In this document: positions 18,095-28,863 of the stretch, in pieces
How positions within the stretch are numbered: the stretch's first letter is position 1
Layout: every line of letters begins with the position of its first letter
Assembly: GCF_000161795.2 (NCBI RefSeq)
Contig: NZ_CP006882.1
Coordinates: 1,426,001-1,490,000 of the forward strand
Length of the DNA stretch: 64,000 nucleotides
Source: Synechococcus sp. WH 8109
GTDB lineage: Bacteria > Cyanobacteriota > Cyanobacteriia > PCC-6307 > Cyanobiaceae
Reading direction: 5' to 3'
Notes under the pieces: model-generated
Told to the model about the DNA's origin: nothing
What the model saw: the letters and a program-made list of their open reading frames with translations, nothing else
Database searches by the model: none
Position numbers and translations under genes: made by a program

Positions 18095-19669
18095 ATGCAA
18101 CTGACGCTCTGGACCTACGAAGGGCCACCCCATGTGGGGGCCATGCGCATCGCCGCCTCGATGCACGGCGTGCACTACGTGCTCCATGCCCCCCAAGGGG
18201 ACACTTACGCCGACCTGCTATTCACGATGATTGAGCGGCGCGGGCAACGACCGCCGGTCACCTACACCACATTCCAGGCCAGGGATCTGGGGGGTGACAC
18301 CGCAGAACTGGTGAAACGGCATGTACGCGAAGCCGTGGACCGCTTCCAACCCGATGCCCTTCTGGTGGGTGAAAGCTGCACCGCAGAGTTGATTCAGGAT
18401 CAACCGGGCGCCCTGGCCCAGGGCATGGAGCTGACCATGCCGGTCGTGAATCTTGAGCTGCCGGCCTACAGCAAAAAGGAGAACTGGGGAGCTGCGGAGA
18501 CCTTTTATCAATTAATCCGCAACCTGCTCAAGGCGCAGGCCCCCACAGACATCAACCATGACCCCAAGGCGTGGCAACAGGAGGGGCGTCGACCTCGGGT
18601 GAACCTGTTGGGTCCATCGCTGCTCGGTTTCCGCTGCCGCGACGACGTACTGGAAGTGCAGAAGCTGCTCACCTTGCACGGCATCGATGTGGGTGTGGTG
18701 GCGCCCCTGGGTGCAGGAGTGGAGGATCTGAAGCGGATCCCCGATGCCGATCTGAACGTTTGCCTCTATCCGGAGGTGGCCGAATCCACCTGCAGCTGGC
18801 TGGAGCGCAACTTCGGGATTCCCTTCAGCCGAACGGTGCCGATCGGGGTGGGCGCGACCCACGATTTCCTGGTGGAGGTGCACAGTCTGCTGGGGATGGA
18901 GGCACCCGCTCCAGATGAGGGATACAAGCGCTCACGCCTGCCATGGTATTCGGAATCCGTGGACTCCACTTATCTCACCGGCAAGCGGGTGTTCATCTTT
19001 GGCGACGGCAGCCATGCCCTCGCCGCAGCAAGAATCTGCAGTGAAGAACTGGGCTTCACTGTGGTGGGGCTGGGCACCTACAGCCGGGAGATGGCCAGGC
19101 CCGTACGGGCGGCCGCCAAGGCCCTGGGCCTGGAGGCATTGATCTGTGACGACTACCTAGAAGTGGAAGCCGCCATGGCCGAAGCGGCACCGGAACTGGT
19201 GCTGGGAACCCAAATGGAGCGCCACAGCGCCAAGCGTCTGGGGATTCCCTGCTCCGTGATCAGCACACCGATGCACGTGCAGGACGTGCCCGCCCGGATG
19301 AGCCCCCAGATGGGCTGGGAAGGGGCAAACGTGATCTTCGACGACTGGGTGCACCCGCTGATGATGGGGCTCGAGGAACACCTGATCGGCATGTTCCGCC
19401 ACGACTTCGAATTCGTGGATGGCCACCAAAGCCACCTCGGCCATGCCGGTGGTGCCGGCGCCGCCGACAGTTCCGCCTTGAGTGATATCCCCGGGGAGGG
19501 CGACGGTGCCCTGCATTGGACAGCCGATGGGGAAGCCGAACTGAAGAAAATTCCCTTTTTCGTGCGGGGCAAAGTGCGACGCAACACCGAGGCGTATGCC
19601 CGCGATACTGGCTGCCGGGAGATCAGCAGCGAAACGCTGTATGACGCCAAAGCCCACTTCAAGGCATGA
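18095..19669 (+). CDS. chlB: Light-independent protochlorophyllide reductase subunit B
   Basis: A 524-residue subunit that completes the NB heterotetramer with ChlN. Asp36 ([10 protein letters not shown]), the unusual aspartate ligand of the NB cluster, is in place. The C-terminal region (residues ~460-524) with FFVRGKVRR belongs to the family's cap domain. It starts four bases after the chlN stop, so the two are almost certainly co-translated. It acts in the cytosol or at the thylakoid surface in chlorophyll synthesis, and allows greening in the dark or under low oxygen. Confidence 0.97.
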   Translation: MQLTLWTYEGPPHVGAMRIAASMHGVHYVLHAPQGDTYADLLFTMIERRGQRPPVTYTTFQARDLGGDTAELVKRHVREAVDRFQPDALLVGESCTAELIQDQPGALAQGMELTMPVVNLELPAYSKKENWGAAETFYQLIRNLLKAQAPTDINHDPKAWQQEGRRPRVNLLGPSLLGFRCRDDVLEVQKLLTLHGIDVGVVAPLGAGVEDLKRIPDADLNVCLYPEVAESTCSWLERNFGIPFSRTVPIGVGATHDFLVEVHSLLGMEAPAPDEGYKRSRLPWYSESVDSTYLTGKRVFIFGDGSHALAAARICSEELGFTVVGLGTYSREMARPVRAAAKALGLEALICDDYLEVEAAMAEAAPELVLGTQMERHSAKRLGIPCSVISTPMHVQDVPARMSPQMGWEGANVIFDDWVHPLMMGLEEHLIGMFRHDFEFVDGHQSHLGHAGGAGAADSSALSDIPGEGDGALHWTADGEAELKKIPFFVRGKVRRNTEAYARDTGCREISSETLYDAKAHFKA

Positions 19670-19756
19670 GCATTTGCACTCATTTCTTTTTATTTAACTG
19701 AAAGAAATTCTGCTTTTGCAACTCAGCCCAGATGCAGATCTTTCATTTCTTGGTGA

Positions 19757-20710
<954 letters not shown>

Positions 20711-20726
20711 CCCTTGATTTGATCGA

Positions 20727-20760
20727 CAAAGCCCCGGCAGCTGCAACCGGGGTCTTTTTG
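20727..20760 (+). terminator. Intrinsic terminator after chlL
   Basis: A 6-bp GC stem, CCCCGG (20732-20737) with CCGGGG (20747-20752), 9-base loop, is followed by TCTTTTTG. It lies 20 bases past the chlL stop. On the other strand it lies just past the por stop with a shorter T-run, so it may serve both convergent genes weakly. Confidence 0.85.
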
Positions 20761-20773
20761 TGAAGAGCTCAGC

Positions 20774-21784
<1,011 letters not shown>

Positions 21785-21793
21785 TCACGAATC

Positions 21794-22147
21794 TCAGCGC
21801 CAGATCACGCGCAGACGATTGGGGGCGATCCACTGATCCTGCTCGCTTATCAGACGCTTCTCTCCACCGATGCTGAACAGACGATCGAAGCGTTGTTGAA
21901 GCGTTTCCAATTTGGCCGACTCAATCGAAACGACCGCCGCGATTTCACTGTGGCGATCCATGCGTTCCTGATAGGCCACCGATAGGCGGATCAGGCTCAC
22001 AGCTCCCAACAGAACAAGCCCCGCCTTGGCCGCCAAGGCGAGAAGGCTGCACTGCAGTTCCTGCTGGTCGGTCTGCCGCTGAATCTCCGCAGCCATGCTG
22101 GCTGCATCCGTGCGGGGAGCTGATCTTTGAACCTGACTGGCGGTCAC
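21794..22147 (-). CDS. Conserved hypothetical single-pass membrane protein
   Basis: A 117-residue protein with one predicted membrane helix (about residues 39-58, SLLALAAKAGLVLLGAVSLI) between a Gln-rich N-terminal part and a charged, probably coiled-coil C-terminal part (about 65-90). No family was recognised. It lies downstream of psaM on the same strand and upstream of por, in a photosynthesis gene neighbourhood. A thylakoid or plasma-membrane location is possible but only inferred. Confidence 0.65.
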   Translation of the reverse strand: MTASQVQRSAPRTDAASMAAEIQRQTDQQELQCSLLALAAKAGLVLLGAVSLIRLSVAYQERMDRHSEIAAVVSIESAKLETLQQRFDRLFSIGGEKRLISEQDQWIAPNRLRVIWR

Positions 22148-22235
22148 CGCATCAGCACGAACATCCGCTTGTAACGCAATCCGTTCGAAGTGCCAAGACC
22201 AGCTCTACGCCCGTTGATCTGGGCTGCCTTTGAAA

Positions 22236-22340
22236 TCAGGCCTCGTAAAGGCTGATGGATAGACGAAGAGCCAGAACAGCGGCATGGGCAGCCACCACGA
22301 GGGCAATGAACACCTCAGGTGCAGACAGAACGGTTTCCAT
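22236..22340 (-). CDS. psaM: Photosystem I subunit XII (PsaM)
   Basis: A 34-residue single-helix protein. The pattern APEVFIALVVAAHAAVLALR followed by LSISLYEA matches PsaM, whose members read TDTQVFxALxxALxxxxLAxRLxxxLY. PsaM sits at the periphery of each photosystem I monomer near the trimer interface. The gene is easily missed because of its size. It is divergent from the CRR6-like gene, whose start lies ~84 bases away. The C-terminal Arg-Leu-Ser and Leu-Tyr residues are the strongest support. Confidence 0.85.
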   Translation of the reverse strand: METVLSAPEVFIALVVAAHAAVLALRLSISLYEA

Positions 22341-22423
22341 GGGAGCCATGCATCAAACGGTCCCATTCTTCTCTGAGGGAAGGGCTGCAGGCCATCATTC
22401 GCAAAGGCCTGTCACACCAGCCC

Positions 22424-22894
22424 ATGGATCCGGTTCTGATCGATGCCCCTGCCATCCGCGCGTTGGATCTACGGCCGCTGGAGATCTGGAGCACTCAGCC
22501 GCTGGATGCACTGCTCAGTCAGGGGCCGGTGCTCGAGCTTCGTTTCGATTGGCCCCGGGCGCAGGATGACCCACGCGAACTGCCGGAATGCCCCGAGCCT
22601 CGGCTCTGGGCCCTCCGGGCCGACGCGCGCTACCCCTGGCTGCCGCTGTTGCTTGAACGCGACCAGGGCAGCCTGATTCGCCATGTGGCCCTGGTGGTGC
22701 CCCACAGCTTCAGCCGCAGCGAAGGCCTGCGTTTTGACCCGGAAGCCTTGGAGCCCTGGGTAACGCATCGATTGATGGTGTTGGACGACCTCTGCCAGCG
22801 AGAGCTCGGACGCCCGATGCGGGGCAACCTCTCCCAGATGGCTGCAGCCCTGGGCTATGAGCTGGATGCGGGATTTTGGAGCCTGATGAGCTGA
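22424..22894 (+). CDS. CRR6-like protein, probable NDH-1 assembly factor (DUF1817)
   Basis: A 156-residue soluble protein. The sequence pattern (ALRADARYPWLPLLLER, a VPHSF segment and FDPEALEPWVTHRL) resembles the chlororespiratory reduction 6 family. In plants and cyanobacteria CRR6 helps assemble the NdhI-containing connecting module of NDH-1. Recognition is from memory of the family pattern and not verified by a search. Start is ambiguous: ATG 22424 (MDPVLIDAP) is favoured because it leaves room for the psaM promoter; an upstream in-frame ATG would overlap psaM. Confidence 0.6.
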   Translation: MDPVLIDAPAIRALDLRPLEIWSTQPLDALLSQGPVLELRFDWPRAQDDPRELPECPEPRLWALRADARYPWLPLLLERDQGSLIRHVALVVPHSFSRSEGLRFDPEALEPWVTHRLMVLDDLCQRELGRPMRGNLSQMAAALGYELDAGFWSLMS

Positions 22895-22898
22895 CCAG

Positions 22899-23666
22899 TC
22901 AGCTCAGCCAAAGCTGCAGGGCTCGCCTGGAGCTGTCGATCGCCAGGATGATGGCGAGCACCCGCAGACAGCGCACCAGTAGGGCCGCATCAAACTGATC
23001 GAGACGGCTGGCCGTCCACTGCGCAGCGATCGCTGCCACCGCTCCCAGCAGCAGGCCCATCAGAGGAACGCCGCGTCCTTCATGCAGGAACTGGAGGGAT
23101 GCTGCGCTGGCCGAGCAGAGCACCGCCACCGTGCTGAGCCGCACGGCCTGATGAATCGGCACAGACATCGGACCGCTCATCAGGGGCACCATCACAAGCC
23201 CCCCGCCCAGGCCCAACATCCCAGCGGTCCAGCCAGCGATGCAGCCCACACCTGCCAACTGCGGAGCGCGGCTGTCATCAACGTCATCATTGGCATCCGC
23301 CTCGGGCCGTTCGCGAACACAGAACGCCAGCACGATGTACATCAGCGTCTGCATCGCCAGCAGAATCCAGCCCGCTGCCAAACCGGCCAAACCACCGAAC
23401 AGCAGTGCCGAGCCAAAGGCTGCCAAGCCGATGGCGAGTCCCGGCCAGGTCGGCAGCCGGCCCTGGCGCAGATGGGTGATGGTGCCTGCCAAAGCCGTGG
23501 GCACAATGGCGAAACTGCTGGTGGCCAGGGCCTGATGGGGCGGGAGATCAAGCCAGAGCAGGAGCGGGGCAAAGATCAAGCCTCCGCCGATCCCCAACAA
23601 CCCGGCCAAGCCCCCCGCCAGCAGGCCCAAGGCGATCAGGATCGGCACATCCCACCAGGGCACCAT
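22899..23666 (-). CDS. TSUP (TauE/SafE) family membrane permease
   Basis: A 255-residue membrane protein with about eight helices in two repeats. Both repeats carry the family glycine motif (GLLGIGGGLIFAPLL near the start and GMLGLGGGLVMVPLM after the middle). TSUP proteins export or import sulfite, sulfonates and other organic anions; the substrate here is unknown. A charged loop rich in Asp (residues ~135-150) separates the halves. ATG 23666 is chosen; the longer frame upstream runs over the divergent ligase gene and is not plausible. Confidence 0.88.
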   Translation of the reverse strand: MVPWWDVPILIALGLLAGGLAGLLGIGGGLIFAPLLLWLDLPPHQALATSSFAIVPTALAGTITHLRQGRLPTWPGLAIGLAAFGSALLFGGLAGLAAGWILLAMQTLMYIVLAFCVRERPEADANDDVDDSRAPQLAGVGCIAGWTAGMLGLGGGLVMVPLMSGPMSVPIHQAVRLSTVAVLCSASAASLQFLHEGRGVPLMGLLLGAVAAIAAQWTASRLDQFDAALLVRCLRVLAIILAIDSSRRALQLWLS

Positions 23667-23678
23667 GGCGTGCGATCG

Positions 23679-24410
23679 ATGCTTTCCTCCAGCATGCCCG
23701 CAACCGGGCGTTTGCTCCCCACCCAGCAAGCGGATGGACACACCCAGATGGCTTTGGATGCCTGGCTTCTGAAGCGCAGCAACGGTCCGGTTCTGCGTTT
23801 TTACCGCTGGAATGGGCCCTGGCTCTCGCTGGGACGCCATCAACACCAATGGCCTGGGCACTGGAATGATCTGGCTCGACGCGGCCGCATCAGCCTGGTG
23901 CGACGCCCTAGCGGAGGTAGGGCCGTGCTTCATGCGGGCGGTCTCACCTATGCCTTGATCTGGCCGGATGCACCCCGGCGACGCCAGGAGGCTTACAGCC
24001 AGGCCTGCCAGTGGTTGATCGATGGCTTCCAGGATCTAGGGCTGCCGCTGCACTTCGGTTCCGATCCGGCGGGTGCTGAAGCCAACAACTGTTTCGCCTC
24101 GGCAACGATGGCCGACCTGGTGGATCCGTGCGGCGTCAAACGGGTCGGTAGCGCCCAGCGCTGGCAGAACGGTCGCCTGCTTCAACACGGTGAAATTCTG
24201 CTGGATCCCCCTGCTGAGCTCTGGGAGGAGGTGTTTGAGGAAGCGGCTCCAGCAGCGGCTCCAGCCCGCATCAACCGGCTGGAGCTGGATCAGCAACTGC
24301 GCCAGAGCCTGGTTCAATCCTGGAGCCGTTGCCCTTGGCAGATGCAGCCCCTAAAGGCTGACGAAGTTCAGGAGTTGGAGGTCGAGCTGGCGTCCGGCTC
24401 TGCGCTCTGA
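23679..24410 (+). CDS. Lipoate-protein ligase/octanoyltransferase family protein
   Basis: About 243 residues of the BPL/LplA/LipB fold. Family motifs include RRPSGGRAVLHAGGLTYAL (the RRxxGGxxVxH box), NNCFASATMADLV and GSAQRWQNGRLLQHGEIL. The cysteine in NNCF sits where LipM-type octanoyltransferases have their catalytic Cys, so transfer of octanoyl groups to lipoyl domains is as likely as ATP-dependent ligation. Start could be ATG 23679 or 23694. It is divergent from the permease by 12 bases and overlaps the convergent M50 protease gene by 43 bases. Confidence 0.82.
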   Translation: MLSSSMPATGRLLPTQQADGHTQMALDAWLLKRSNGPVLRFYRWNGPWLSLGRHQHQWPGHWNDLARRGRISLVRRPSGGRAVLHAGGLTYALIWPDAPRRRQEAYSQACQWLIDGFQDLGLPLHFGSDPAGAEANNCFASATMADLVDPCGVKRVGSAQRWQNGRLLQHGEILLDPPAELWEEVFEEAAPAAAPARINRLELDQQLRQSLVQSWSRCPWQMQPLKADEVQELEVELASGSAL

Positions 24411-25660
24411 GCCTGCATCGTCTGCACCATCTGGGGAAGCATCGCCAAACCCAGGGGGTATCCATTGCGCTTGCGCGCCTCATCGAGGATCGCGGGGGGC
24501 AGGGTCACCCCGAGCCGCTTCAGCACCGCATCGCCTACATCCATGCGGTCAAGGGTGCCGGAAGGAAGGCCCGCAGCACTCGTAACCAATAGGCGTCCCT
24601 GGGAGGCCGCCTCCAGGGCCGGCACCGCCTCCGCCAGGGGAGCCGAACTGGCGATGGACGGCAGTTCAGCGAGGGGGCGCAGATGATCCTCGAGGCGCTG
24701 TTGGTCCCATTGCTGCACCGGCAGAAGTTTCAGGGGTTGATCGTCAATCCAACCCACCCAACGGCCGCTTTTGCAGACGAGCACCCAATCGGCAGGTCCC
24801 TCCGCCTCGCTGGCGGTCAGCCGCAGCTGACTGAGGCGTCGCAAGGTCTGATCCGCCTCCAGCACGCGGAAACGTTTGCCTGCTGCACCCTCCACCTTCA
24901 ACTCCCGCAGCACCGTCTGCAACTCCAGCATCTGGGTCTGACTGCGGTTGGCACTCAGGCCGAACCAACCGATCAACATCAGTAGGAGGCCGTTGATCCC
25001 CCACCCCTGCCAGAGCAGAACACCGCCCAACAGGATCATCAGCATCGACAAAGCGCGTCCAGACGCCGATGCCACCTGAACGCCTTTCTGCTGACTGCCG
25101 CTCAGCTGCCAGACCAAGGCCTTGAGGATCAGCCCGCCATCGAGGGGCAGCCCGGGCAAGAGATTGAACAAGCCGAGCATCAAGTTGAGCAAACCCACCT
25201 GGCTCAACAACTGTGTGGCCAAGGGCTGGGTGTCCGACAGCGCTGCAGCCCCTGCCAACATCCCAAAGGCCAGCACCAAACTCACGATCGGGCCAGCAGC
25301 CGCAATGCGCAGATTGCCCATTGCGGTAGGGCATTCCTTCTCCACCCGCGCGATGCCACCCAGATGAAACAGGGTGATGCTCAAGACCTTCACCCCTTCT
25401 CGCAGGGCCATCAGGGCATGGCCCAATTCATGCAGCAGCACGGAGCTGAACAGCAACAAGGTGGTCAGCAATCCCAGTCCCCAACTCGCCGTTACCGAGG
25501 CCGTGGGCGCGTAGCGGGATTGAAACAACGTGGTGAAGATCGCCACGGCAAACAACCAGCTGGGCTGGAGCCGCAGGGGAATTCCGCCAATCTTGAGCAC
25601 CTGCCAGCCCTCTCCCACCGCCAATCCCATCGTGTGCCGCTGCTGCGGACTGTCATCCAC
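24368..25660 (-). CDS. Membrane-embedded zinc protease, M50 (site-2 protease) family with CBS-like domain
   Basis: A 430-residue intramembrane metalloprotease. The zinc motif HELGH is at residues 77-81 and the third ligand Asp174 lies in LLPGLPLDGG. About six membrane helices make up the first half; the C-terminal half (from ~240) is soluble and resembles paired CBS modules. Members of this Rip3-like group cleave membrane-anchored regulators; the target is unknown. It is divergent from trpF, and its 3' end overlaps the lipoate ligase gene. Confidence 0.88.
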   Translation of the reverse strand: MDDSPQQRHTMGLAVGEGWQVLKIGGIPLRLQPSWLFAVAIFTTLFQSRYAPTASVTASWGLGLLTTLLLFSSVLLHELGHALMALREGVKVLSITLFHLGGIARVEKECPTAMGNLRIAAAGPIVSLVLAFGMLAGAAALSDTQPLATQLLSQVGLLNLMLGLFNLLPGLPLDGGLILKALVWQLSGSQQKGVQVASASGRALSMLMILLGGVLLWQGWGINGLLLMLIGWFGLSANRSQTQMLELQTVLRELKVEGAAGKRFRVLEADQTLRRLSQLRLTASEAEGPADWVLVCKSGRWVGWIDDQPLKLLPVQQWDQQRLEDHLRPLAELPSIASSAPLAEAVPALEAASQGRLLVTSAAGLPSGTLDRMDVGDAVLKRLGVTLPPAILDEARKRNGYPLGLAMLPQMVQTMQAQSAEPDASSTSNS

Positions 25661-25680
25661 GATCCTAGGGAGAGCAACCC

Positions 25681-26352
25681 ATGCAGCCCTTGCGTGATCC
25701 CCGCCCCACTCCAGACCTCAAGATCTGTGGGATCACCGACCCCGAGCAGGCTCAAGCCATCGCACAGATGGGCGTGCAGGCGATTGGTGTGATCGGCGTT
25801 CCCGCCACCCCACGCTTTGTGGAACCAGCCATGCGCAGGGCCTTGTTCCAGCTTCTGGAACAACAGCACCCCCAGCTGAATCGCGTTTGGGTGGTGGCCG
25901 ATCCCGACGATGCCGCACTCGAGGAAGCGCTCAATGGAGCTGGGCAGCCCTCCGTGGTGCAGCTGCACGGCAGTGAGTCAGACGAACGCTGCCAACGCTT
26001 GAAACAACGCTACCCCGGGCAGCAGTGGTGGAAAGCGTTGCGAGTGCGTGAACCCGAAGATCTCAACCAGCTCGAGCATTACGCGGCCCATGTGGATGCT
26101 TTGCTGCTCGATGCCTGGACCGCGGATCAACTGGGCGGCACCGGGCACCGGATCCCTCTTGATTGGCTGGCTGAAACCGAGCTGTCTGTGCCGTGGTGGC
26201 TGGCAGGAGGGGTGAGTGCGGAGTGGGTTCCAGAACTACTCAGTCGCGTCACGCCTCAGGGCCTCGATGCCTCCAGCCGGCTGGAAGAACGACCGGGATG
26301 GAAAAACCTCGACAAGGTTCGAGCCCTTGTCGAGGCCGTGAAAGAGCGTTGA
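25681..26352 (+). CDS. trpF: Phosphoribosylanthranilate isomerase
   Basis: A 223-residue TIM-barrel enzyme of tryptophan synthesis that converts phosphoribosylanthranilate to its carboxyphenylamino-deoxyribulose phosphate. The catalytic cysteine is in LKICGIT near residue 17 and the catalytic aspartate in LLLDAW; the phosphate-binding region WWLAGGVSAE is present. The last 50 bases of the gene also contain an 11-bp perfect inverted repeat that looks like the terminator of the convergent folE. Confidence 0.95.
   Translation: MQPLRDPRPTPDLKICGITDPEQAQAIAQMGVQAIGVIGVPATPRFVEPAMRRALFQLLEQQHPQLNRVWVVADPDDAALEEALNGAGQPSVVQLHGSESDERCQRLKQRYPGQQWWKALRVREPEDLNQLEHYAAHVDALLLDAWTADQLGGTGHRIPLDWLAETELSVPWWLAGGVSAEWVPELLSRVTPQGLDASSRLEERPGWKNLDKVRALVEAVKER
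26302..26335 (-). terminator. folE intrinsic terminator inside trpF coding sequence
   Basis: A perfect 11-bp inverted repeat, CCTCGACAAGG (26307-26317) with CCTTGTCGAGG (26325-26335), 7-base loop. Read on the minus strand, it is followed directly by five Ts (26302-26306), about 30 bases past the folE stop. The opposite strand has no T-run, so it should act only on folE transcripts. Confidence 0.8.
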
Positions 26353-26363
26353 AACGCAGCTGA

Positions 26364-27113
26364 TCAGGTGCTGAGCAGCGCTTCCTGCTGACGCACCAGC
26401 TCAAAGAACTCCTGTTTGAGACTGGGATCGTGGCGGAAATCGCCGCGCACCACGGAGTTCACCATGCTGGTTTGGGGCTCTTTCACGCCACGCCACTTCA
26501 TGCAGTAGTGCTGCGCCTTGATGATGATGCCGAGACCCTGGGGCTCACAGAGCTTCTCGATTTCGTCGGCAAGGATCATCACAGCCTCTTCCTGGATGTG
26601 AGGGCGGGAGAAGACCCAATCAGCCACGCGGGTGAATTTGGAGAGACCGATCACCCGGGCACCAGGTTTGATCCCGATCCAGCAGTTGCCCATGATCGGC
26701 ACCAGGTGGTGTGAACAGGCGGAACGAACCGTGATCGGGCCAACGGTGTAGATCTCATCCAGCTGTTTCACATTGGGGAAGCTGGCCACTTTGGGCTGCC
26801 GGTGGTAACGCCCCTTGAACACCTCCTGGAGGTACATCTTGGCGACGCGCTCCGCCGTCTCATGGGTGTTGTGGTCATTATCGATATCGATCACCAGGCT
26901 GCGCAGCAGGTCGCGAACCTTGTCTGCAACTTCAACCTGAAGGTGATCTAGCTCACCCGGCTGGAGGTGATCAGCGATGTTGTCGTTCGCCAGGAAGGAA
27001 GCACCCGCTTCCCTCAGGCGCTCACGGATGCGTGCTGAAACCTGGGTATTCAAGCTGCCATTGCCGTTGCCGTTGGCGACGCCGTTGGAAACGAAAGGGA
27101 CTGTGGAGGTCAT
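26364..27113 (-). CDS. folE: GTP cyclohydrolase I
   Basis: A 249-residue enzyme that converts GTP to dihydroneopterin triphosphate, the first step to folates and other pterins. Zinc and catalytic residues are in SACSHHLVPIMG and QHYCMKWRG (Cys and His ligands, catalytic His). The N-terminal ~45 residues are a low-complexity extension rich in Asn and Gly. It follows the short-chain dehydrogenase gene by nine bases and ends at a strong hairpin terminator. Confidence 0.95.
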   Translation of the reverse strand: MTSTVPFVSNGVANGNGNGSLNTQVSARIRERLREAGASFLANDNIADHLQPGELDHLQVEVADKVRDLLRSLVIDIDNDHNTHETAERVAKMYLQEVFKGRYHRQPKVASFPNVKQLDEIYTVGPITVRSACSHHLVPIMGNCWIGIKPGARVIGLSKFTRVADWVFSRPHIQEEAVMILADEIEKLCEPQGLGIIIKAQHYCMKWRGVKEPQTSMVNSVVRGDFRHDPSLKQEFFELVRQQEALLST

Positions 27114-27122
27114 AGTGTTCGT

Positions 27123-27830
27123 TCAGAAGGCGCCGGCGGCCGGCATAAGGGTGAGGTCTTCGATCAACTGGTTGCTGGGTTGCATCGCCAGATTCGCCAG
27201 TGTTTCTGCCGCCTGATCGACAGAGAGCATGGCACGACGATCGAAATCGCTTTGTACGGTTTCCGCGTCCCACAGTGGTGTGTTCACGGCCCCAAGAGTG
27301 AGAGTGCAGGCACGAATGCCGTTGCTCCGTTCCTCTTCCGCCAGGCAGCGAGTGAAGCTAGCCAAGGCAGCTTTACTGACGCAATACGCACCCCATTGAG
27401 GGAAGGCATTGCGGGCGGCGTGGCTGCTGATGTTGATCACCAGTCCACCGTTCTCACGCATGGCGGGAACAACAACAGAACAAACCTGCATCACGCTGGT
27501 GACATTCAGCTGTAGCAGCCATTGCCAACGCTCGATCGGCATGGCCAATAGATCCCCGGTGTAGGCCGCACCCGCGTTGTTGATCAGCACTGAAGGGGTC
27601 TCACCCTGCTGCAACAAGCCAGCCATCGCAGCTGCGATGCCATCAGGTTGAGTCAGGTCGATGGCAGCAGAGTCCACAGAAACACCTTTGGAGCTGAGCT
27701 GAGCACTCAGCTGCTCCAGTTGATCAGCGCTACGGGCGGTTAGCAGCAAGTCCCATCCTTGATGAGCCAGAAGCTCAGCAGTTCGGCGACCTATGCCTCG
27801 GCTCGCACCTGTGATTAGAGCCGTTGGCAA
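27123..27830 (-). CDS. Short-chain dehydrogenase/reductase
   Basis: A 235-residue classical SDR. The cofactor motif TGASRGIG, the NNAG motif and the catalytic Ser with YCVSK (YxxxK) are present. Arg residues after the glycine motif suggest NADPH use. It lies nine bases before folE, so a pterin reductase role (sepiapterin reductase-like) is an attractive guess, but SDR substrates cannot be read from sequence. It is downstream of accA in the same direction. Confidence 0.87.
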   Translation of the reverse strand: MPTALITGASRGIGRRTAELLAHQGWDLLLTARSADQLEQLSAQLSSKGVSVDSAAIDLTQPDGIAAAMAGLLQQGETPSVLINNAGAAYTGDLLAMPIERWQWLLQLNVTSVMQVCSVVVPAMRENGGLVINISSHAARNAFPQWGAYCVSKAALASFTRCLAEEERSNGIRACTLTLGAVNTPLWDAETVQSDFDRRAMLSVDQAAETLANLAMQPSNQLIEDLTLMPAAGAF

Positions 27831-27854
27831 AAACCGTTAGCAAACCACGACACC

Positions 27855-28844
27855 TTAAGCGGCTTTGTCGACATCCTGTGACGTTTTTTCAAGGAACCGC
27901 CCCATGGCCCTGAATTTGGAGTAGCGAGCCTCGCGCAGTTGCTGTTCCGAAAGGCTCAGCAGTTGGTCGAGGTGACGCTCGATCGCCGCCCGAAGGTTTT
28001 CTCCAGCATCCAATGGTGCCCAGTTGTTGCCACCGGAGGGCTCTTCGAGCACCTCATCCACCACCCCAAGCTCCAGCAGATCCCTGCCGGTGATCCGCAA
28101 GGCTGCCGCCGCATCAGGCGCTTTAGCCGCATCACGCCAGAGAATGGAGGCGCAGGCCTCAGGGCTGGCAACCGTGTAGACGCTGTGCTCGAACATCAGC
28201 AAGCGATCGGCCACCCCGATGCCCAAGGCACCGCCGGATCCGCCTTCACCGATCACGGTGGCGATCACCGGAACGCGCAATCGGAACATCTCCCGCAGGT
28301 TGACGGCGATCGCTTCGCCCTGGCCCTGCTCTTCGGCCTCAAGGCCGGCATAGGCCCCTGGGGTATCGATGAACGTGAGAATCGGCAAGCGGAATCGATC
28401 GGCATGATCCATCAACCGCATGGCTTTGCGGTATCCACCCGGAGCCGCCATCCCGAAATTACGGGCGACGTTCTCTTTGGTGTCGCGGCCTTTCTGATGG
28501 CCGATCAACATCACGGGTCGATCTCCCACCCGGCCGACACCGCCGATCAAGGCCTGATCGTCGTTACCGCGACGATCGCCGTGCAGTTCAACCCAGTCAT
28601 CGCAGAACATCTGGATGAAATCCAGCGTGCTCGGACGCTGCGGATGACGGGCGACCTGAATTTTCTGAGCGGGAGTCAGCCCCTGAAAGATCTCCTGACG
28701 CCGACGGGCCGCGAGGCTTTCCAGTTGCTGGAGCTGCTGCGAGACGTCGACTTCCGAATCTCTGGCCAGCTGACGTATCTGCTCAATCTGCTGCTCCAGC
28801 TCGACGAGCGGTTTTTCGAACTCAAGCAGGGGGCGACGGGGCAT
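27855..28844 (-). CDS. accA: Acetyl-CoA carboxylase carboxyltransferase subunit alpha
   Basis: A 329-residue subunit that with AccD transfers the carboxyl group from biotin to acetyl-CoA, giving malonyl-CoA for fatty acid synthesis. The crotonase-like core carries [28 protein letters not shown] and [13 protein letters not shown]. It sits 20 bp downstream of the acyl-ACP reductase gene on the same strand, linking fatty acid supply with alkane synthesis. Confidence 0.97.
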   Translation of the reverse strand: MPRRPLLEFEKPLVELEQQIEQIRQLARDSEVDVSQQLQQLESLAARRRQEIFQGLTPAQKIQVARHPQRPSTLDFIQMFCDDWVELHGDRRGNDDQALIGGVGRVGDRPVMLIGHQKGRDTKENVARNFGMAAPGGYRKAMRLMDHADRFRLPILTFIDTPGAYAGLEAEEQGQGEAIAVNLREMFRLRVPVIATVIGEGGSGGALGIGVADRLLMFEHSVYTVASPEACASILWRDAAKAPDAAAALRITGRDLLELGVVDEVLEEPSGGNNWAPLDAGENLRAAIERHLDQLLSLSEQQLREARYSKFRAMGRFLEKTSQDVDKAA

Positions 28845-28863
28845 GGCTCTGGCTCTTCAAAGG

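Noticed and set aside
22899-24410. Long open frames extending the TSUP permease and lipoate ligase genes across each other
   Set aside because: The extra N-terminal parts are composition-driven shadow frames of the divergent neighbour and have no family support.
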